Below, one piece after another: positions 1 to 7,624 of a DNA stretch of 13,386 nucleotides. Location of the stretch: contig DMUE01000219.1 of the NCBI GenBank assembly GCA_003476465.1, positions 1,035 through 14,420 of the forward strand, written 5' to 3'. Positions within the stretch are counted from its first letter, which is position 1. Every line of letters starts with the position of its first letter. Source of the stretch: Microbacterium sp. GTDB taxonomy: Bacteria > Actinomycetota > Actinomycetes > Actinomycetales > Microbacteriaceae. A program made the translations under genes and the position numbers. Below the pieces are notes generated by a model. The model saw only the letters and a list, made by a program, of their open reading frames with translations. It searched no databases and was not told the origin of the DNA.

Positions 1-34
1 ACTGACGCGGCGGACGGGCTGTTTCCCGCGCCCG

Positions 35-40
35 TAGAAT
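35..40 (+). promoter_or_regulatory. Candidate -10 box (TAGAAT) of the thrS leader transcript
   Basis: TAGAAT fits the actinobacterial -10 consensus TANNNT, and the same hexamer occurs upstream of ruvA in this window. A weak -35 match (CGGACG, bases 11-16, 18-base spacing) keeps only the central GAC of TTGACA. Transcription would start at about base 47, which is also an ATG. The leader to thrS would then be about 128 nt. The alternative -10 TAGCCT at 141-146 would give a much shorter leader. No transcript data are available. Confidence 0.45.
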
Positions 41-46
41 CGAGGG

Positions 47-109
47 ATGGACCTCCACGCCGCTGCACGCCCCTCCGGGCGCAGCGACGGGCGAACGCGG
101 AACGCCTGA
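47..109 (+). CDS. Possible leaderless upstream ORF (20 codons) in the thrS leader
   Basis: An ATG lies exactly six bases after the TAGAAT box, the spacing expected if the mRNA begins at the start codon. The frame runs 20 codons to TGA at 107-109 and ends 65 bases before the thrS start. The peptide is rich in Arg, Ala and Gly and has a single Thr, so it is not a classical threonine attenuation peptide. The strong 61-86 hairpin lies wholly inside this ORF, so ribosomes reading it would unfold the hairpin. I recognise no family. An ORF this short can arise by chance; the case rests on start position relative to the promoter, not on homology. Confidence 0.3.
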   Translation: MDLHAAARPSGRSDGRTRNA

Positions 110-131
110 GCGGGCGGGACGCGTGGCGTCC
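61..131 (+). promoter_or_regulatory. Two GC-rich hairpins in the thrS leader
   Basis: Hairpin 1 (61-86): CGCTGC (61-66) pairs with GCAGCG (81-86), then GCCC (69-72) pairs with GGGC (77-80), with a 2-nt bulge at 67-68 and loop CTCC (73-76). Hairpin 2 (117-131): GGACGC pairs with GCGTCC around a GTG triloop. Neither is followed by a T-run, so they do not look like intrinsic terminators. The loop CTCC is complementary to the GGAG of the thrS ribosome binding site (165-168). A role in thrS control is inference. Confidence 0.35.
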
Positions 132-174
132 GAAGCTGAGTAGCCTGGAATCCGAGCCACCCCTGGAGAATCCC

Positions 175-2181
175 GTGACAGACGTCGCCCCTTCATCCGA
201 CGCGTCCTATCCCACCGACGGCTTCGCGCTGTTCCCCGACAGATCCGTCGTCGCGCTTCGCGTGAACGGCGAGCTGAAAGACCTCGCGGCGCAGGTCACG
301 CGGTCGGATGCCGTCGAGCCCGTCCTGATCGACAGCCCCGACGGCCTGTCGATCCTGCGTCATTCGACCGCGCACGTCCTGGCGCAGGCGGTGCAACGCA
401 TCGACCCGCAGGCGAACCTCGGGATCGGCCCGCCGATCGAGGACGGCTTCTACTACGACTTCGGAGTGGCCGAGCCGTTCACCCCCGAGAAGATCACGGC
501 GATCACGAAAGAGATGCAGCGGATCGTCCGCGACGGTCAGCGGTTTGTTCGCCGGGCGGTGACGGATGACCAGGCCCGGGCGGAGCTTGCGTCCGAGCCC
601 TTCAAGCTCGAACTGATCGACCTGAAGAGCGCCTCCAGCTCGGCCGACGGTGCGAGCGTCGAGGTCGGTGCCGGCGAACTGACGATCTACGACAACGTCG
701 ATCGCACCGGTGTGACGGTGTGGAAGGACCTCTGCCGGGGTCCCCATGTGCCCGGCACCCGGATGATCGGGAACGGTTGGGAGCTGACCCGCATCGCGGC
801 GGCGTATTGGCGAGGCAGCGAGAAGAACCCCCAGCTGCAGCGCATCTATGGCACCGCCTGGCCGACGAAGGACGGTCTGCGCGCCTACCAGGAGCGTCTG
901 GCCGAGGCGGCCAAGCGGGACCACCGCAAGCTCGGGAAAGAACTCGACCTGTTCTCGTTCCCGGACGAGATCGGGTCGGGGCTGTCGGTCTGGCACCCCA
1001 AGGGTGGGATCATCCGCGGCGAGATGGAACAGCACGCCCGGCGGCGCCACATCGCGGGCGGGTACACCTACGTCTACACCCCGCACATCTCCAAAGAGGA
1101 CTTGTTCCTGCAGTCGAACCACCTCGTGACGTATCGCGAGGGAATGTTCCCGCCGATCCGCATGGACGAGGAGCGCGACGCAGAGGGCGCGGTCATCAAG
1201 CAGGGCACCGACTACTACCTCAAGCCCATGAATTGCCCGATGCACATCCTGATCTACAAGGAGCGGGCACGCAGCTACCGGGATCTGCCGATGCGCCTAG
1301 CCGAGAACGGGACCGTGTACCGCAACGAGCTCTCGGGTGCGCTGCACGGCCTGACCCGCGTGCGCGGATTCACCCAGGACGATTCGCACCTCTTCGTCAC
1401 ACCCGAGCAGCTCGAAGGCGAGACCGCGCGGGTGCTGGAGCTCGTCATCTCGATGCTGCGCGACTTCGGCCTCGACGACTTCGAACTCGAGCTCTCGATG
1501 CGCGACGACGAGAGCTCGAAGTGGATCGGAACACCCGAGTTCTGGGAATACTCGACCAATGCGCTGCGCAACGTCGCGCTCGCCAGTGGGCTCAAGCTGA
1601 GCGAGGTAGCCGGCGAGGCGGCGTTCTACGGCCCGAAGATCGACCTGAAGACGAAGGATGCGATCGGGCGCACCTGGCAGCTGTCGACCGTTCAGGTCGA
1701 TCCGAACCTTCCCGAGCGATTCGACCTCGAGTACACCGGATCGGACGGCGAGAAGCACCGGCCGATCATGATCCACCGCGCGCTGTTCGGATCGATCGAG
1801 CGGTTCTTCGCGATCCTGCTGGAGCACTACGCCGGCGCGTTCCCGCTGTGGCTGTCGCCGGTGCAGGTCGTCGGTGTCCCGGTCGCGGAGGACTATGCGC
1901 CCTACCTCGAGGCCGTGATCACTCGCCTGCGCGAGCGCGACGTGCGAGCTGAGGTCGACAACTCCGACGATCGCATGCAGAAGAAGATCCGCACGCACAC
2001 CACCGCGAAAGTTCCCGTGCAGCTCATCGTGGGCGAAGCCGATCAGGCGGCGGGGACGGTCTCCTTCCGCTTCCGCGACGGCAGCCAGACCAACGGTGTA
2101 CCGGTGGATCGGGCCATCGAGCGCATCGTGGCGGCGATCGGGTCGCACGCACAGGTGTCGACAGCCGAGGATCTGCCGTGA
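175..2181 (+). CDS. thrS: Threonyl-tRNA synthetase
   Basis: Cytoplasmic class II aminoacyl-tRNA synthetase that charges tRNA-Thr with threonine, 668 aa. Residues about 20-60 are a shortened TGS domain. The editing domain carries HSTAH (H63, H67) and CRGPH (C187, H191), the set that removes mischarged serine. The catalytic core has the zinc/threonine ligands C354 (in MNCPMH), H405 (in DDSHLF) and H534 (in MIHRALFGS). Residues from about 560 form the anticodon-binding domain. The GTG start is chosen because GGAGA at 165-169 lies 5 bases upstream and no better in-frame start follows before the TGS motif. The stop overlaps the next start by 4 bases (GTGA), so the HIT gene is probably translationally coupled. 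The N-terminal half of the TGS domain seems to be missing compared with the E. coli enzyme; all editing and catalytic residues are present. Confidence 0.97.
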   Translation: MTDVAPSSDASYPTDGFALFPDRSVVALRVNGELKDLAAQVTRSDAVEPVLIDSPDGLSILRHSTAHVLAQAVQRIDPQANLGIGPPIEDGFYYDFGVAEPFTPEKITAITKEMQRIVRDGQRFVRRAVTDDQARAELASEPFKLELIDLKSASSSADGASVEVGAGELTIYDNVDRTGVTVWKDLCRGPHVPGTRMIGNGWELTRIAAAYWRGSEKNPQLQRIYGTAWPTKDGLRAYQERLAEAAKRDHRKLGKELDLFSFPDEIGSGLSVWHPKGGIIRGEMEQHARRRHIAGGYTYVYTPHISKEDLFLQSNHLVTYREGMFPPIRMDEERDAEGAVIKQGTDYYLKPMNCPMHILIYKERARSYRDLPMRLAENGTVYRNELSGALHGLTRVRGFTQDDSHLFVTPEQLEGETARVLELVISMLRDFGLDDFELELSMRDDESSKWIGTPEFWEYSTNALRNVALASGLKLSEVAGEAAFYGPKIDLKTKDAIGRTWQLSTVQVDPNLPERFDLEYTGSDGEKHRPIMIHRALFGSIERFFAILLEHYAGAFPLWLSPVQVVGVPVAEDYAPYLEAVITRLRERDVRAEVDNSDDRMQKKIRTHTTAKVPVQLIVGEADQAAGTVSFRFRDGSQTNGVPVDRAIERIVAAIGSHAQVSTAEDLP

Positions 2182-2726
2182 CGGATGATTCAGAGCTGAT
2201 CTCGGCCGCGGAACTCGCGGGCGTGCCCGATGAGTTCCAGCGTCTGTGGACGCCGCATCGGATGGCGTACATCCAGGCGGGACCCGAGCCGCTGCGGCAC
2301 GATTGTCCGTTCGACGCCGCCCCGCAGATGAGCGACGAAGAGGGCTTGATCGTCGCCCGCGGAGAGAGGGCGTATGTGCTGCTCAATCTCTTTCCGTACA
2401 ACTCCGGTCACCTGTTGGTCTGCCCGTATCGACACGTGGGTCTCTACGACGAGGCGACGCGCGAAGAGGTCGACGAGATCGCCGCGCTCACGCAGGTCGG
2501 GATGCGGGTGCTGCGCGAGGTCGCGCGGTGCGACGGATTCAACATCGGCATGAACCAGGGCCGTGTCGCCGGAGCAGGGGTCGAGGGTCACCTGCACCAG
2601 CACATCGTTCCGCGCTGGGCCACGGACGCGAACTTCTTCCCGATCATCGCGCGCACGAAAGCCCTACCGCAGCTGCTCGGCGACGTCCGGCGGGCGATCG
2701 CGGATGCCTGGCCCGCCGCATCCTAG
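2178..2726 (+). CDS. HIT-family nucleotide hydrolase/phosphorylase (possible Ap4A phosphorylase)
   Basis: A 182-aa histidine-triad protein. The triad [10 protein letters not shown] begins at H138, with H142 the expected nucleophile that forms a nucleotidyl-enzyme intermediate. Upstream blocks [11 protein letters not shown] (from about residue 22) and [17 protein letters not shown] (about 71-87) are typical of the Fhit/Apa1-like branch. M. tuberculosis Rv2613c, the gene after thrS there, is reported to be a diadenosine tetraphosphate phosphorylase, so this is its probable positional counterpart. Ap4A is made as a side product by aminoacyl-tRNA synthetases, so coupling to thrS is sensible. The GTG start overlaps the thrS stop by 4 bases. 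The usual CxxC at the N-terminus reads CPFD here, so the second Cys is absent. The exact substrate cannot be told from sequence. Confidence 0.9.
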   Translation: MTDDSELISAAELAGVPDEFQRLWTPHRMAYIQAGPEPLRHDCPFDAAPQMSDEEGLIVARGERAYVLLNLFPYNSGHLLVCPYRHVGLYDEATREEVDEIAALTQVGMRVLREVARCDGFNIGMNQGRVAGAGVEGHLHQHIVPRWATDANFFPIIARTKALPQLLGDVRRAIADAWPAAS

Positions 2727-2751
2727 ATGCCCAGCGTCCTCGCCCGGGGCG
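2718..2751. terminator. Weak hairpins in the convergent gap between the HIT gene and the pyridoxal kinase gene
   Basis: Only 48 bases separate the two convergent stop codons. GCATC-CTA-GATGC (2718-2730) spans the HIT stop, and CGCCCGGGGCG (2741-2751) can form a short stem followed by TTT. Both stems are only 4-5 bp and no real T-run follows on either strand. A bidirectional terminator is expected here from gene layout, but the sequence supports it poorly. Confidence 0.2.
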
Positions 2752-2774
2752 TTTGAAGAAGTGCTCTACGAGGC

Positions 2775-3626
2775 TCAGCGGACCTGGGTGACCTCGAACT
2801 GCATCCTGGGGTGCGCGTAGGCCTCCTGCGACTCGACGAGCTGCAGCTCGCGCTCTCCCGAACCGTGTGTGTACTCGAGGAGGTCGAAGACGCTCGAGGT
2901 CGTGCGGGCCAGGGCATCCGCAGCGTCACCTGTGCGGGTGAGGTGCGCCGTGAACAACGCCGCCGTCACATCACCCGATCCGTTCGCCTTCATCGGGATG
3001 CGCGGGGTCCGAACGATCCAGGCGCCGTCGTCGGTGACCGTCAGCATCTCGATCGTGCCCTCGGGGCGATCCGGCCGTTCGACGCTCGTCACGAGCACCG
3101 TCCGCGGACCCATCTCCCGTGCGGCGTCGACCGAGGCGAGCGTGGACTGGAGGTCGCTCGGCTCGGTGCGGGTCAGGAAACCCAATTCGAACTGATTGGG
3201 CGTGATGATGTCGGCGGCGGGCACCACGCGGTCGCGGAGCAGGATCGGAATCGCGGGTGCGACGAAGCATCCCGAGACGGCGTTTCCCATGACCGGATCG
3301 CAGGCGTAGACCGCCGCGGGATTGGCGGCCTTCACACGCGCCACGGCGTCCAGAATCACCTCGGCGATCCCCTCGCTGCCCTGGTATCCCGAGAGCACGA
3401 CGTCGATCTGCGGCAGCACGCCACGCTCTTCGACGCCGGCGATAACGTCGCGCACGTCGTCGGGGGAGATGAGCGGTCCACGCCACGCGCCGTAGCCGGT
3501 GTGGTTGGAGAAGTTCACCGTATAGACGGGAAGCACCTCCACGCCGATGCGTTGGAGGGGAAAGACGGCGGCCGAGTTTCCGACGTGACCGTAAGCGACG
3601 GCAGACTGGATGGAGAGCACCTTCAT
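2775..3626 (-). CDS. pdxY: Pyridoxal kinase (PdxY/PdxK type)
   Basis: ATP-dependent kinase of the ribokinase superfamily that phosphorylates pyridoxal (and perhaps pyridoxine or pyridoxamine) to the 5'-phosphate in vitamin B6 salvage; 283 aa, normal for the family. The N-terminus reads MKVLSIQSAVAYGHVGNSAA, the family signature. YACDPVMGN (about 107-115), GCFVAP with C120, and TPNQFELGFL (about 142-151) follow. NGSGD (215-219) holds the likely catalytic base D219. The frame extends 24 codons upstream, but the ATG at 3626 is chosen because the family motif starts right there and the longer start would overlap the regulator gene. The regulator stop is 7 bases upstream, so the two genes probably form an operon. 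PdxY versus PdxK cannot be decided firmly; C120 matches the reactive Cys region of PdxY. Confidence 0.93.
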   Translation of the reverse strand: MKVLSIQSAVAYGHVGNSAAVFPLQRIGVEVLPVYTVNFSNHTGYGAWRGPLISPDDVRDVIAGVEERGVLPQIDVVLSGYQGSEGIAEVILDAVARVKAANPAAVYACDPVMGNAVSGCFVAPAIPILLRDRVVPAADIITPNQFELGFLTRTEPSDLQSTLASVDAAREMGPRTVLVTSVERPDRPEGTIEMLTVTDDGAWIVRTPRIPMKANGSGDVTAALFTAHLTRTGDAADALARTTSSVFDLLEYTHGSGERELQLVESQEAYAHPRMQFEVTQVR

Positions 3627-3633
3627 CGAACGA

Positions 3634-4959
3634 TCATCCCACCCGGTGGCTGCCGACGCTCGCGAGTCGGCCGAGGTCGTCGGCCAGGCGCTCCGCATCT
3701 GGGTCGGCCAGGTCGTGCACCGTCAAGCGCAGGTGATGGCTGGCGGCCGCGTCGCGCAGCGCGAATTCATCACCGGTGCGCACGAGCCATCCACGGGCCC
3801 GCAGGCCTTCTGCGACGGTGCCGGCCGATTGCGGGAGCCGCACCCACAGGTTCAGTCCGTCCGTACCGCCGCAGGTGATCCCACGATCGGCGAGGCGCCG
3901 CGCGAATTCGCCGTTGCGTTGCTCGTAGTGCGCTGATGCCGACGCGATCCGCGCCCGCGCCCCGGGGTCGACGACCAGTGCGTGGACCAGCCGCTGCAGA
4001 AGGTGACTGACCCACGTCGTGCCGGGGCTCAGCCGCAGCGCAAGGCGCTCGGCCGTGTGCGGATCGGACGCGACCAGCGCAAGGCACATATCGGGGCCCA
4101 AGAATTTCGACACCGAGCGCACGAGGGCCCAGCGCCGATGATCGGGACCGACGATCGAGTGGTAGGTATCTCGGGAGAGCAGGGAGAAGTGATCGTCTTC
4201 GATGACGAGCACGTACGGATGCTCCGCCAGGACCGCACGCAGTTGTTCTGCCCGCGCGGGCGTCAGGCTCGCCCCAGTCGGGTTCTGGGCGCGGGGCGTG
4301 CACACCACCGCGCGCACCCCCTGATCGAGCGCGGCACGGATCCCCTCGACCGTCATCCCCTCCTCGTCGACCGGCACGGGGATGGCGCGATACCCCCCGA
4401 GTCGCACGGTCTGGATGCTCGCGAGGAAACACGGATCCTCCAGCGCGACCGCATCGTCGCGAGTCAGGGCCTGGGCGAGGAGGCGCTCAACTGCGTCGAC
4501 CGCGCCACTCGTGATTGTCAGCCGGCCCGGTCGGTCGCCCAGATCTGCTCGCATCCACTCCTCGGCCCAGGTGGCGAGGCCCGTATCGATCACGGGCTCG
4601 CCGTAGAGCACGGGCCGACCCGCCATGGAAGTGAGCGCGGCGGACGGGTCGGGGATGAAGCGCGGATCGGGGTTGCCGGTGCCGACATCTCGGAGCGACC
4701 CCGTCCCGGAGAATCCCTCCTGCGCGACCCGGGACCGATCCGCGACGCGCGTGCCCGCTCGGCCCCGCGACACGACGAGCCCCGCCGTGGCGAGTTGGCG
4801 GTAGGCGGCCATGACCGTGTTGCGGTTCACCCCGAGTTCTTCCGCGAGGGCGCGCACGGGTGGCAGGGCGTCATCCGGTCGGAACGCGGAGCGTTCGAGC
4901 AGGTCACGGACGCTCTCGGCGATCTCCGTGGCGGTACCGCCCGTTATCTGGAAATCCAC
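3634..4959 (-). CDS. pdxR: MocR-type transcriptional regulator (GntR wHTH fused to aminotransferase fold), likely PdxR
   Basis: A 441-aa PLP-binding transcription factor. Residues about 8-75 are a GntR winged helix ([24 protein letters not shown]). From about 90 on it is a fold-type I aminotransferase-like domain: [12 protein letters not shown] (from 150), NPTG (226-229), VIEDDHF (252-258) and SVSKFLG with K285, the expected PLP Schiff-base lysine. RLTVHDL near 411 supplies the usual substrate-carboxylate arginine. Such proteins sense PLP and normally have no metabolic transaminase activity. The GTG start at 4959 has GGGGG six bases upstream. It is divergent from pdxST and followed 7 bases later by the pyridoxal kinase gene. 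C. glutamicum PdxR, of the same family, activates pdxST. The name PdxR rests on this context; activator or repressor action here is not shown. Confidence 0.9.
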   Translation of the reverse strand: MDFQITGGTATEIAESVRDLLERSAFRPDDALPPVRALAEELGVNRNTVMAAYRQLATAGLVVSRGRAGTRVADRSRVAQEGFSGTGSLRDVGTGNPDPRFIPDPSAALTSMAGRPVLYGEPVIDTGLATWAEEWMRADLGDRPGRLTITSGAVDAVERLLAQALTRDDAVALEDPCFLASIQTVRLGGYRAIPVPVDEEGMTVEGIRAALDQGVRAVVCTPRAQNPTGASLTPARAEQLRAVLAEHPYVLVIEDDHFSLLSRDTYHSIVGPDHRRWALVRSVSKFLGPDMCLALVASDPHTAERLALRLSPGTTWVSHLLQRLVHALVVDPGARARIASASAHYEQRNGEFARRLADRGITCGGTDGLNLWVRLPQSAGTVAEGLRARGWLVRTGDEFALRDAAASHHLRLTVHDLADPDAERLADDLGRLASVGSHRVG

Positions 4960-4995
4960 CTGTCACCCCCGCGCATCGACCGGACACCACCATGC

Positions 4996-5001
4996 TATCT
5001 T
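4996..5001 (+). promoter_or_regulatory. Candidate -10 box (TATCTT) for pdxS-pdxT
   Basis: This is the only TANNNT hexamer on the plus strand between pdxR and pdxS; bases 5017-5065 contain no TA at all. The start site would be near 5008, giving a leader of about 58 nt. No good -35 is visible, which fits an activated or otherwise regulated promoter. On the minus strand TAGCAT (4997-4992) overlaps it and could serve pdxR. Confidence 0.35.
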
Positions 5002-5016
5002 TTGGCCTATGCCAAA
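5001..5016. promoter_or_regulatory. Perfect palindrome TTTGGC-N4-GCCAAA, candidate PdxR operator
   Basis: Two perfect 6-base arms flank CTAT in the divergent gap between pdxR and pdxS. The site is in the most AT-rich part of a GC-rich spacer and overlaps the predicted pdxS start-site region. It also falls in the spacer of the overlapping minus-strand promoter, so one bound protein could affect both directions. MocR regulators often use direct repeats, so the true operator may be larger or different. Binding by the adjacent regulator is inference. Confidence 0.45.
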
Positions 5017-5065
5017 CCGGCGGTCACGCGACTTGACCGGAGCACCCGCGAAAGGACCCCCGACT

Positions 5066-5956
5066 GTGACCTCTTCCACCACCGGTTCGTCCCGCGTCAA
5101 GCGCGGCCTCGCCGAGATGCTCCAGGGCGGCGTCATCATGGACGTGGTCAACGTCGAGCAAGCGAAGATCGCCGAAGACGCCGGAGCCGTCGCCGTCATG
5201 GCGCTCGAACGTGTGCCGGCGGACATCCGGGCACAGGGCGGTGTGTCGCGCATGAGCGACCCCGACATGATCGACAGCATCATCGACGCGGTCTCGATCC
5301 CCGTCATGGCGAAGGCCCGAATCGGACACTTCGTCGAGGCGCAGGTCCTGCAGCAGCTCGGCGTCGATTACATCGACGAATCCGAAGTGCTCTCGCCCGC
5401 CGACTATGTCAACCACATCGACAAGTGGGGCTTCACGGTGCCCTTCGTCTGCGGTGCGACAAACCTCGGCGAGGCGCTCCGCCGCATAACCGAGGGCGCG
5501 GCGATGATCCGCTCGAAGGGCGAGGCCGGCACGGGGGATGTCTCGGAGGCGACCAAGCACATCCGCACGATCTCGGGCGAGATCAACCGGCTGCGCGCGA
5601 TGACCAAGGACGAACTCTACGTGGCCGCGAAGGAGCTGCAGGCCCCTTACGAACTCGTCGCCGAGGTGGCCGAGACCGGCAAGCTCCCCGTCGTGCTCTT
5701 CGTCGCCGGTGGTGTCGCCACGCCGGCCGACGCGGCGATGATGATGCAGCTCGGGGCCGACGGCGTGTTCGTCGGCTCCGGCATCTTCAAGTCGGGCAAC
5801 CCGGCAGGACGTGCGGCCGCCATCGTGAAGGCGACCACCTTCTCTGACGACGCACAGGTCATCGCCGATGTTTCACGCGGTCTCGGCGAGGCGATGGTCG
5901 GGATCAACGTGTCCGACCTGCCCGCGCCGCACCGCCTGGCCGAGCGCGGCTGGTAG
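5066..5956 (+). CDS. pdxS: PLP synthase, synthase subunit PdxS
   Basis: Makes pyridoxal 5'-phosphate from ribose 5-phosphate, glyceraldehyde 3-phosphate and ammonia in the deoxyxylulose-independent B6 pathway; forms a dodecamer that docks PdxT. 296 aa, TIM barrel, full length. D26 (IMDV), K83 (MAKARIGH) and K151 (RSKGEAGTG) match the catalytic D24, K81 and K149 of the B. subtilis enzyme. [20 protein letters not shown] (212-231) and [12 protein letters not shown] (233-244) bind the phosphate. The GTG start is chosen because AAAGGA (5051-5056) lies 9 bases upstream and homologues begin about 15-20 residues before [16 protein letters not shown]; the open frame extends further upstream without support. 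pdxT follows after 11 bases. Confidence 0.97.
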   Translation: MTSSTTGSSRVKRGLAEMLQGGVIMDVVNVEQAKIAEDAGAVAVMALERVPADIRAQGGVSRMSDPDMIDSIIDAVSIPVMAKARIGHFVEAQVLQQLGVDYIDESEVLSPADYVNHIDKWGFTVPFVCGATNLGEALRRITEGAAMIRSKGEAGTGDVSEATKHIRTISGEINRLRAMTKDELYVAAKELQAPYELVAEVAETGKLPVVLFVAGGVATPADAAMMMQLGADGVFVGSGIFKSGNPAGRAAAIVKATTFSDDAQVIADVSRGLGEAMVGINVSDLPAPHRLAERGW

Positions 5957-5967
5957 TCGCTGCGCCG

Positions 5968-6564
5968 ATGGGAGCCTATGTCCGAGTCGGCGTGCTCGCG
6001 ATCCAGGGCGATGTTCGTGAACACGCTCGTGTCCTGACCGGGTTGGGCGCCGAGGTCACGCTTGTCCGCCGTCCTGAGGAGCTCGCGGCGGTCGGCGGAC
6101 TCGTGCTGCCCGGCGGGGAGTCGAGCGCGATAGACAAACTGTCTCGCCTATTCGGGATTCAGCAGCCGATTCGCGACGCCGTGGCCGCAGGCATGCCGAT
6201 GTACGGCACGTGCGCCGGATTGATCCTGCTCGCTGATCGGATAACCGACGGGATTGCGGGGCAGGAGACCTTCGGCGGGCTGGATGTCACGGTGCGCAGG
6301 AACGCGTTCGGCGCGCAGACGGAGTCGTTCGAGACGGAACTCTTCGTGCCCGTGCTGGGAGACCCGCCGGTGCGCGCCGCTTTCATCCGGGCTCCTCTCG
6401 TCGAGCAGCACGGCCCGGGCGTCGAGCCGCTCGCCGTTCTCGAGGACGGCCGCGTCGTCGCGGTGCGGCAGGGGGCGCTGATCGGGACAGCGTTCCATCC
6501 CGAGGTGACGGGTGAGCGTCGCTTCCACGAGCTGTTCCTCGACGCGGTGCGCGCGGCGGGCTGA
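5968..6564 (+). CDS. pdxT: PLP synthase, glutaminase subunit PdxT
   Basis: Class I glutamine amidotransferase that hydrolyses glutamine and channels ammonia to PdxS; 198 aa, normal length. [12 protein letters not shown] (8-19) opens the protein, GGESS (49-53) forms the oxyanion-hole loop, C82 in GTCAGL is the nucleophile, and H177 with E179 in [15 protein letters not shown] complete the triad. The ATG lies 11 bases after the pdxS stop. No strong Shine-Dalgarno is visible there, so reinitiation by pdxS ribosomes is likely. The two genes form the usual pdxST operon, under the divergent MocR regulator. Confidence 0.96.
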   Translation: MGAYVRVGVLAIQGDVREHARVLTGLGAEVTLVRRPEELAAVGGLVLPGGESSAIDKLSRLFGIQQPIRDAVAAGMPMYGTCAGLILLADRITDGIAGQETFGGLDVTVRRNAFGAQTESFETELFVPVLGDPPVRAAFIRAPLVEQHGPGVEPLAVLEDGRVVAVRQGALIGTAFHPEVTGERRFHELFLDAVRAAG

Positions 6565-6573
6565 TCGTCGACG

Positions 6574-6597
6574 CCGGCGGGATTCGATCTGCGCCGG
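6574..6597 (+). terminator. Hairpin downstream of pdxT, possible terminator
   Basis: CCGGCG (6574-6579) pairs with CGCCGG (6592-6597), and GAT-TCG-ATC (6581-6589) can extend the stem inside the loop. It starts 10 bases after the pdxT stop. No T-run follows, as is common for high-GC actinobacterial terminators. The rest of the roughly 200-base gap before yebC shows no gene that I can support. Confidence 0.4.
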
Positions 6598-6730
6598 AAG
6601 AGCGGAGACTCGCCGAGATCACGACGTGGGCGAGTTCTCCTGCCCTGGGCGCATCGCCGTCCTCGAGCGCGACCGGCGATTGGTCGGGGGCGCGGCGTGA
6701 CCGAGCGTGTGACGCTGCTGCGAGGGGGGA

Positions 6731-6757
6731 ACGTCGGATGTGCCGACGTCGTAAACT
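6731..6757 (+). promoter_or_regulatory. yebC promoter: palindrome plus -10 box TAAACT placed for a leaderless mRNA
   Basis: TAAACT (6752-6757) is followed by six bases, GGGGGA, and then the yebC ATG, the spacing of a leaderless transcript. The GGGGG run is too close to the ATG to act as a normal ribosome binding site. A perfect inverted repeat ACGTCGG-N5-CCGACGT occupies 6731-6749, where the -35 to -10 spacer should be, so a bound protein could block the promoter. Confidence 0.45.
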
Positions 6758-6763
6758 GGGGGA

Positions 6764-7522
6764 ATGTCCGGCCATTCCAAGTGGGCCACGACCAAGCACA
6801 AGAAGGCGATCATCGATTCGCGCCGTGCCAAGTCGTTCGCCAAACTCATCAAGAACATCGAAGTCGCCGCCAAGATGGGGGGCGCCGATATGTCGGGCAA
6901 CCCGACGCTCGTCGACGCGGTCCAGAAGGCGAAGAAGACTTCTGTCCCCAACGACAACATCGACCGCGCGATCAAGCGCGGCGCCGGCCTCACCGGTGAG
7001 TCCGTCGAATACACCACGATCATGTACGAGGGTTACGGCCCCAACGGCGTCGCGCTGCTGATCGAGTGCCTGACCGACAACAAGAACCGTGCAGCCGCCG
7101 AGGTTCGCACCGCGATGACCCGCAACGGCGGCACGATGGCCGACCCCGGCAGCGTCGCCTACAACTTCCACCGCAAGGGTGTCATAGTCGTCTCCGCCGA
7201 CAGCGCCACCGAGGACGACGTGATGCTCGCCGTCCTCGACGCGGGCGCCGAAGAGATCGAACCCCACGGTGAGGGCTTCGGTGTGATAACCGAGGCGACC
7301 GACCTCGTGACGGTCCGAAGGGCGTTGCAGGACGCGGGAATCGACTACGAGTCGGCCGACGTCGAGTTCGTGCCGGGGCTGAAGGTCGAGGTCGACGCGG
7401 AAACGGCTCGCAAGGTGTTCCGTCTGATCGACTCCCTGGAAGACAGCGACGACGTGCAGAACGTCTACGCCAACTTCGATCTGACCGCCGAGGTTCAGGC
7501 CGAACTCGAGAACGACGAGTAG
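6764..7522 (+). CDS. yebC: YebC/TACO1-family regulatory protein
   Basis: A 252-aa cytoplasmic protein of the YebC/PmpR family. [16 protein letters not shown] at the start, [14 protein letters not shown] (about 66-79), [20 protein letters not shown] (about 88-107) and the [16 protein letters not shown] block (about 115-134) are diagnostic, and the length is standard. Some members have been described as transcriptional regulators; recent work on bacterial YebC and mitochondrial TACO1 supports a role in helping ribosomes through difficult (for example proline-rich) stretches. Next to ruvC, as in many bacteria, but it seems to have its own leaderless promoter. The exact role here is not determined by sequence. 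Confidence 0.95.
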   Translation: MSGHSKWATTKHKKAIIDSRRAKSFAKLIKNIEVAAKMGGADMSGNPTLVDAVQKAKKTSVPNDNIDRAIKRGAGLTGESVEYTTIMYEGYGPNGVALLIECLTDNKNRAAAEVRTAMTRNGGTMADPGSVAYNFHRKGVIVVSADSATEDDVMLAVLDAGAEEIEPHGEGFGVITEATDLVTVRRALQDAGIDYESADVEFVPGLKVEVDAETARKVFRLIDSLEDSDDVQNVYANFDLTAEVQAELENDE

Positions 7523-7587
7523 GGCGTCCCGCCTGAGGAAGCTCGTCTGTCGCTGATACTGTCCAGGCGAGCCGCCGCCGCGCGCCT

Positions 7588-7618
7588 CGCGGCCGGTTCG
7601 GGCCACCGCGCCTAACGT
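7588..7618 (+). promoter_or_regulatory. ruvC upstream region: hairpin and -10 box TAACGT placed for a leaderless mRNA
   Basis: TAACGT (7613-7618) is followed by GGGGGA and then the ruvC GTG, with the same six-base spacer sequence as at yebC. No separate Shine-Dalgarno is present. Just before it CGCGG (7588-7592) can pair with CCGCG (7606-7610), a stem that could end yebC transcripts or simply reflect GC-rich sequence. I see no LexA-like site in the 102-base gap. Confidence 0.4.
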
Positions 7619-7624
7619 GGGGGA

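Noticed and set aside
1-174. T-box riboswitch upstream of thrS
   Set aside because: No T-box core sequence (GGGTGG...CCGCG) or terminator with T-run is present.
3634-4959. The MocR-like gene as a metabolic aminotransferase
   Set aside because: It has an N-terminal GntR winged helix and is divergent from pdxST, so a PLP-sensing regulator is the better reading.
3982-5847. Very long plus-strand open frame (621 codons) across pdxR and pdxS, and a similar 514-codon minus-strand frame at 6383-7927
   Set aside because: Both lie antisense or out of frame to well-recognised conserved genes and show Arg/Gly/Asp/His-rich low-complexity translations typical of shadow frames in high-GC DNA.
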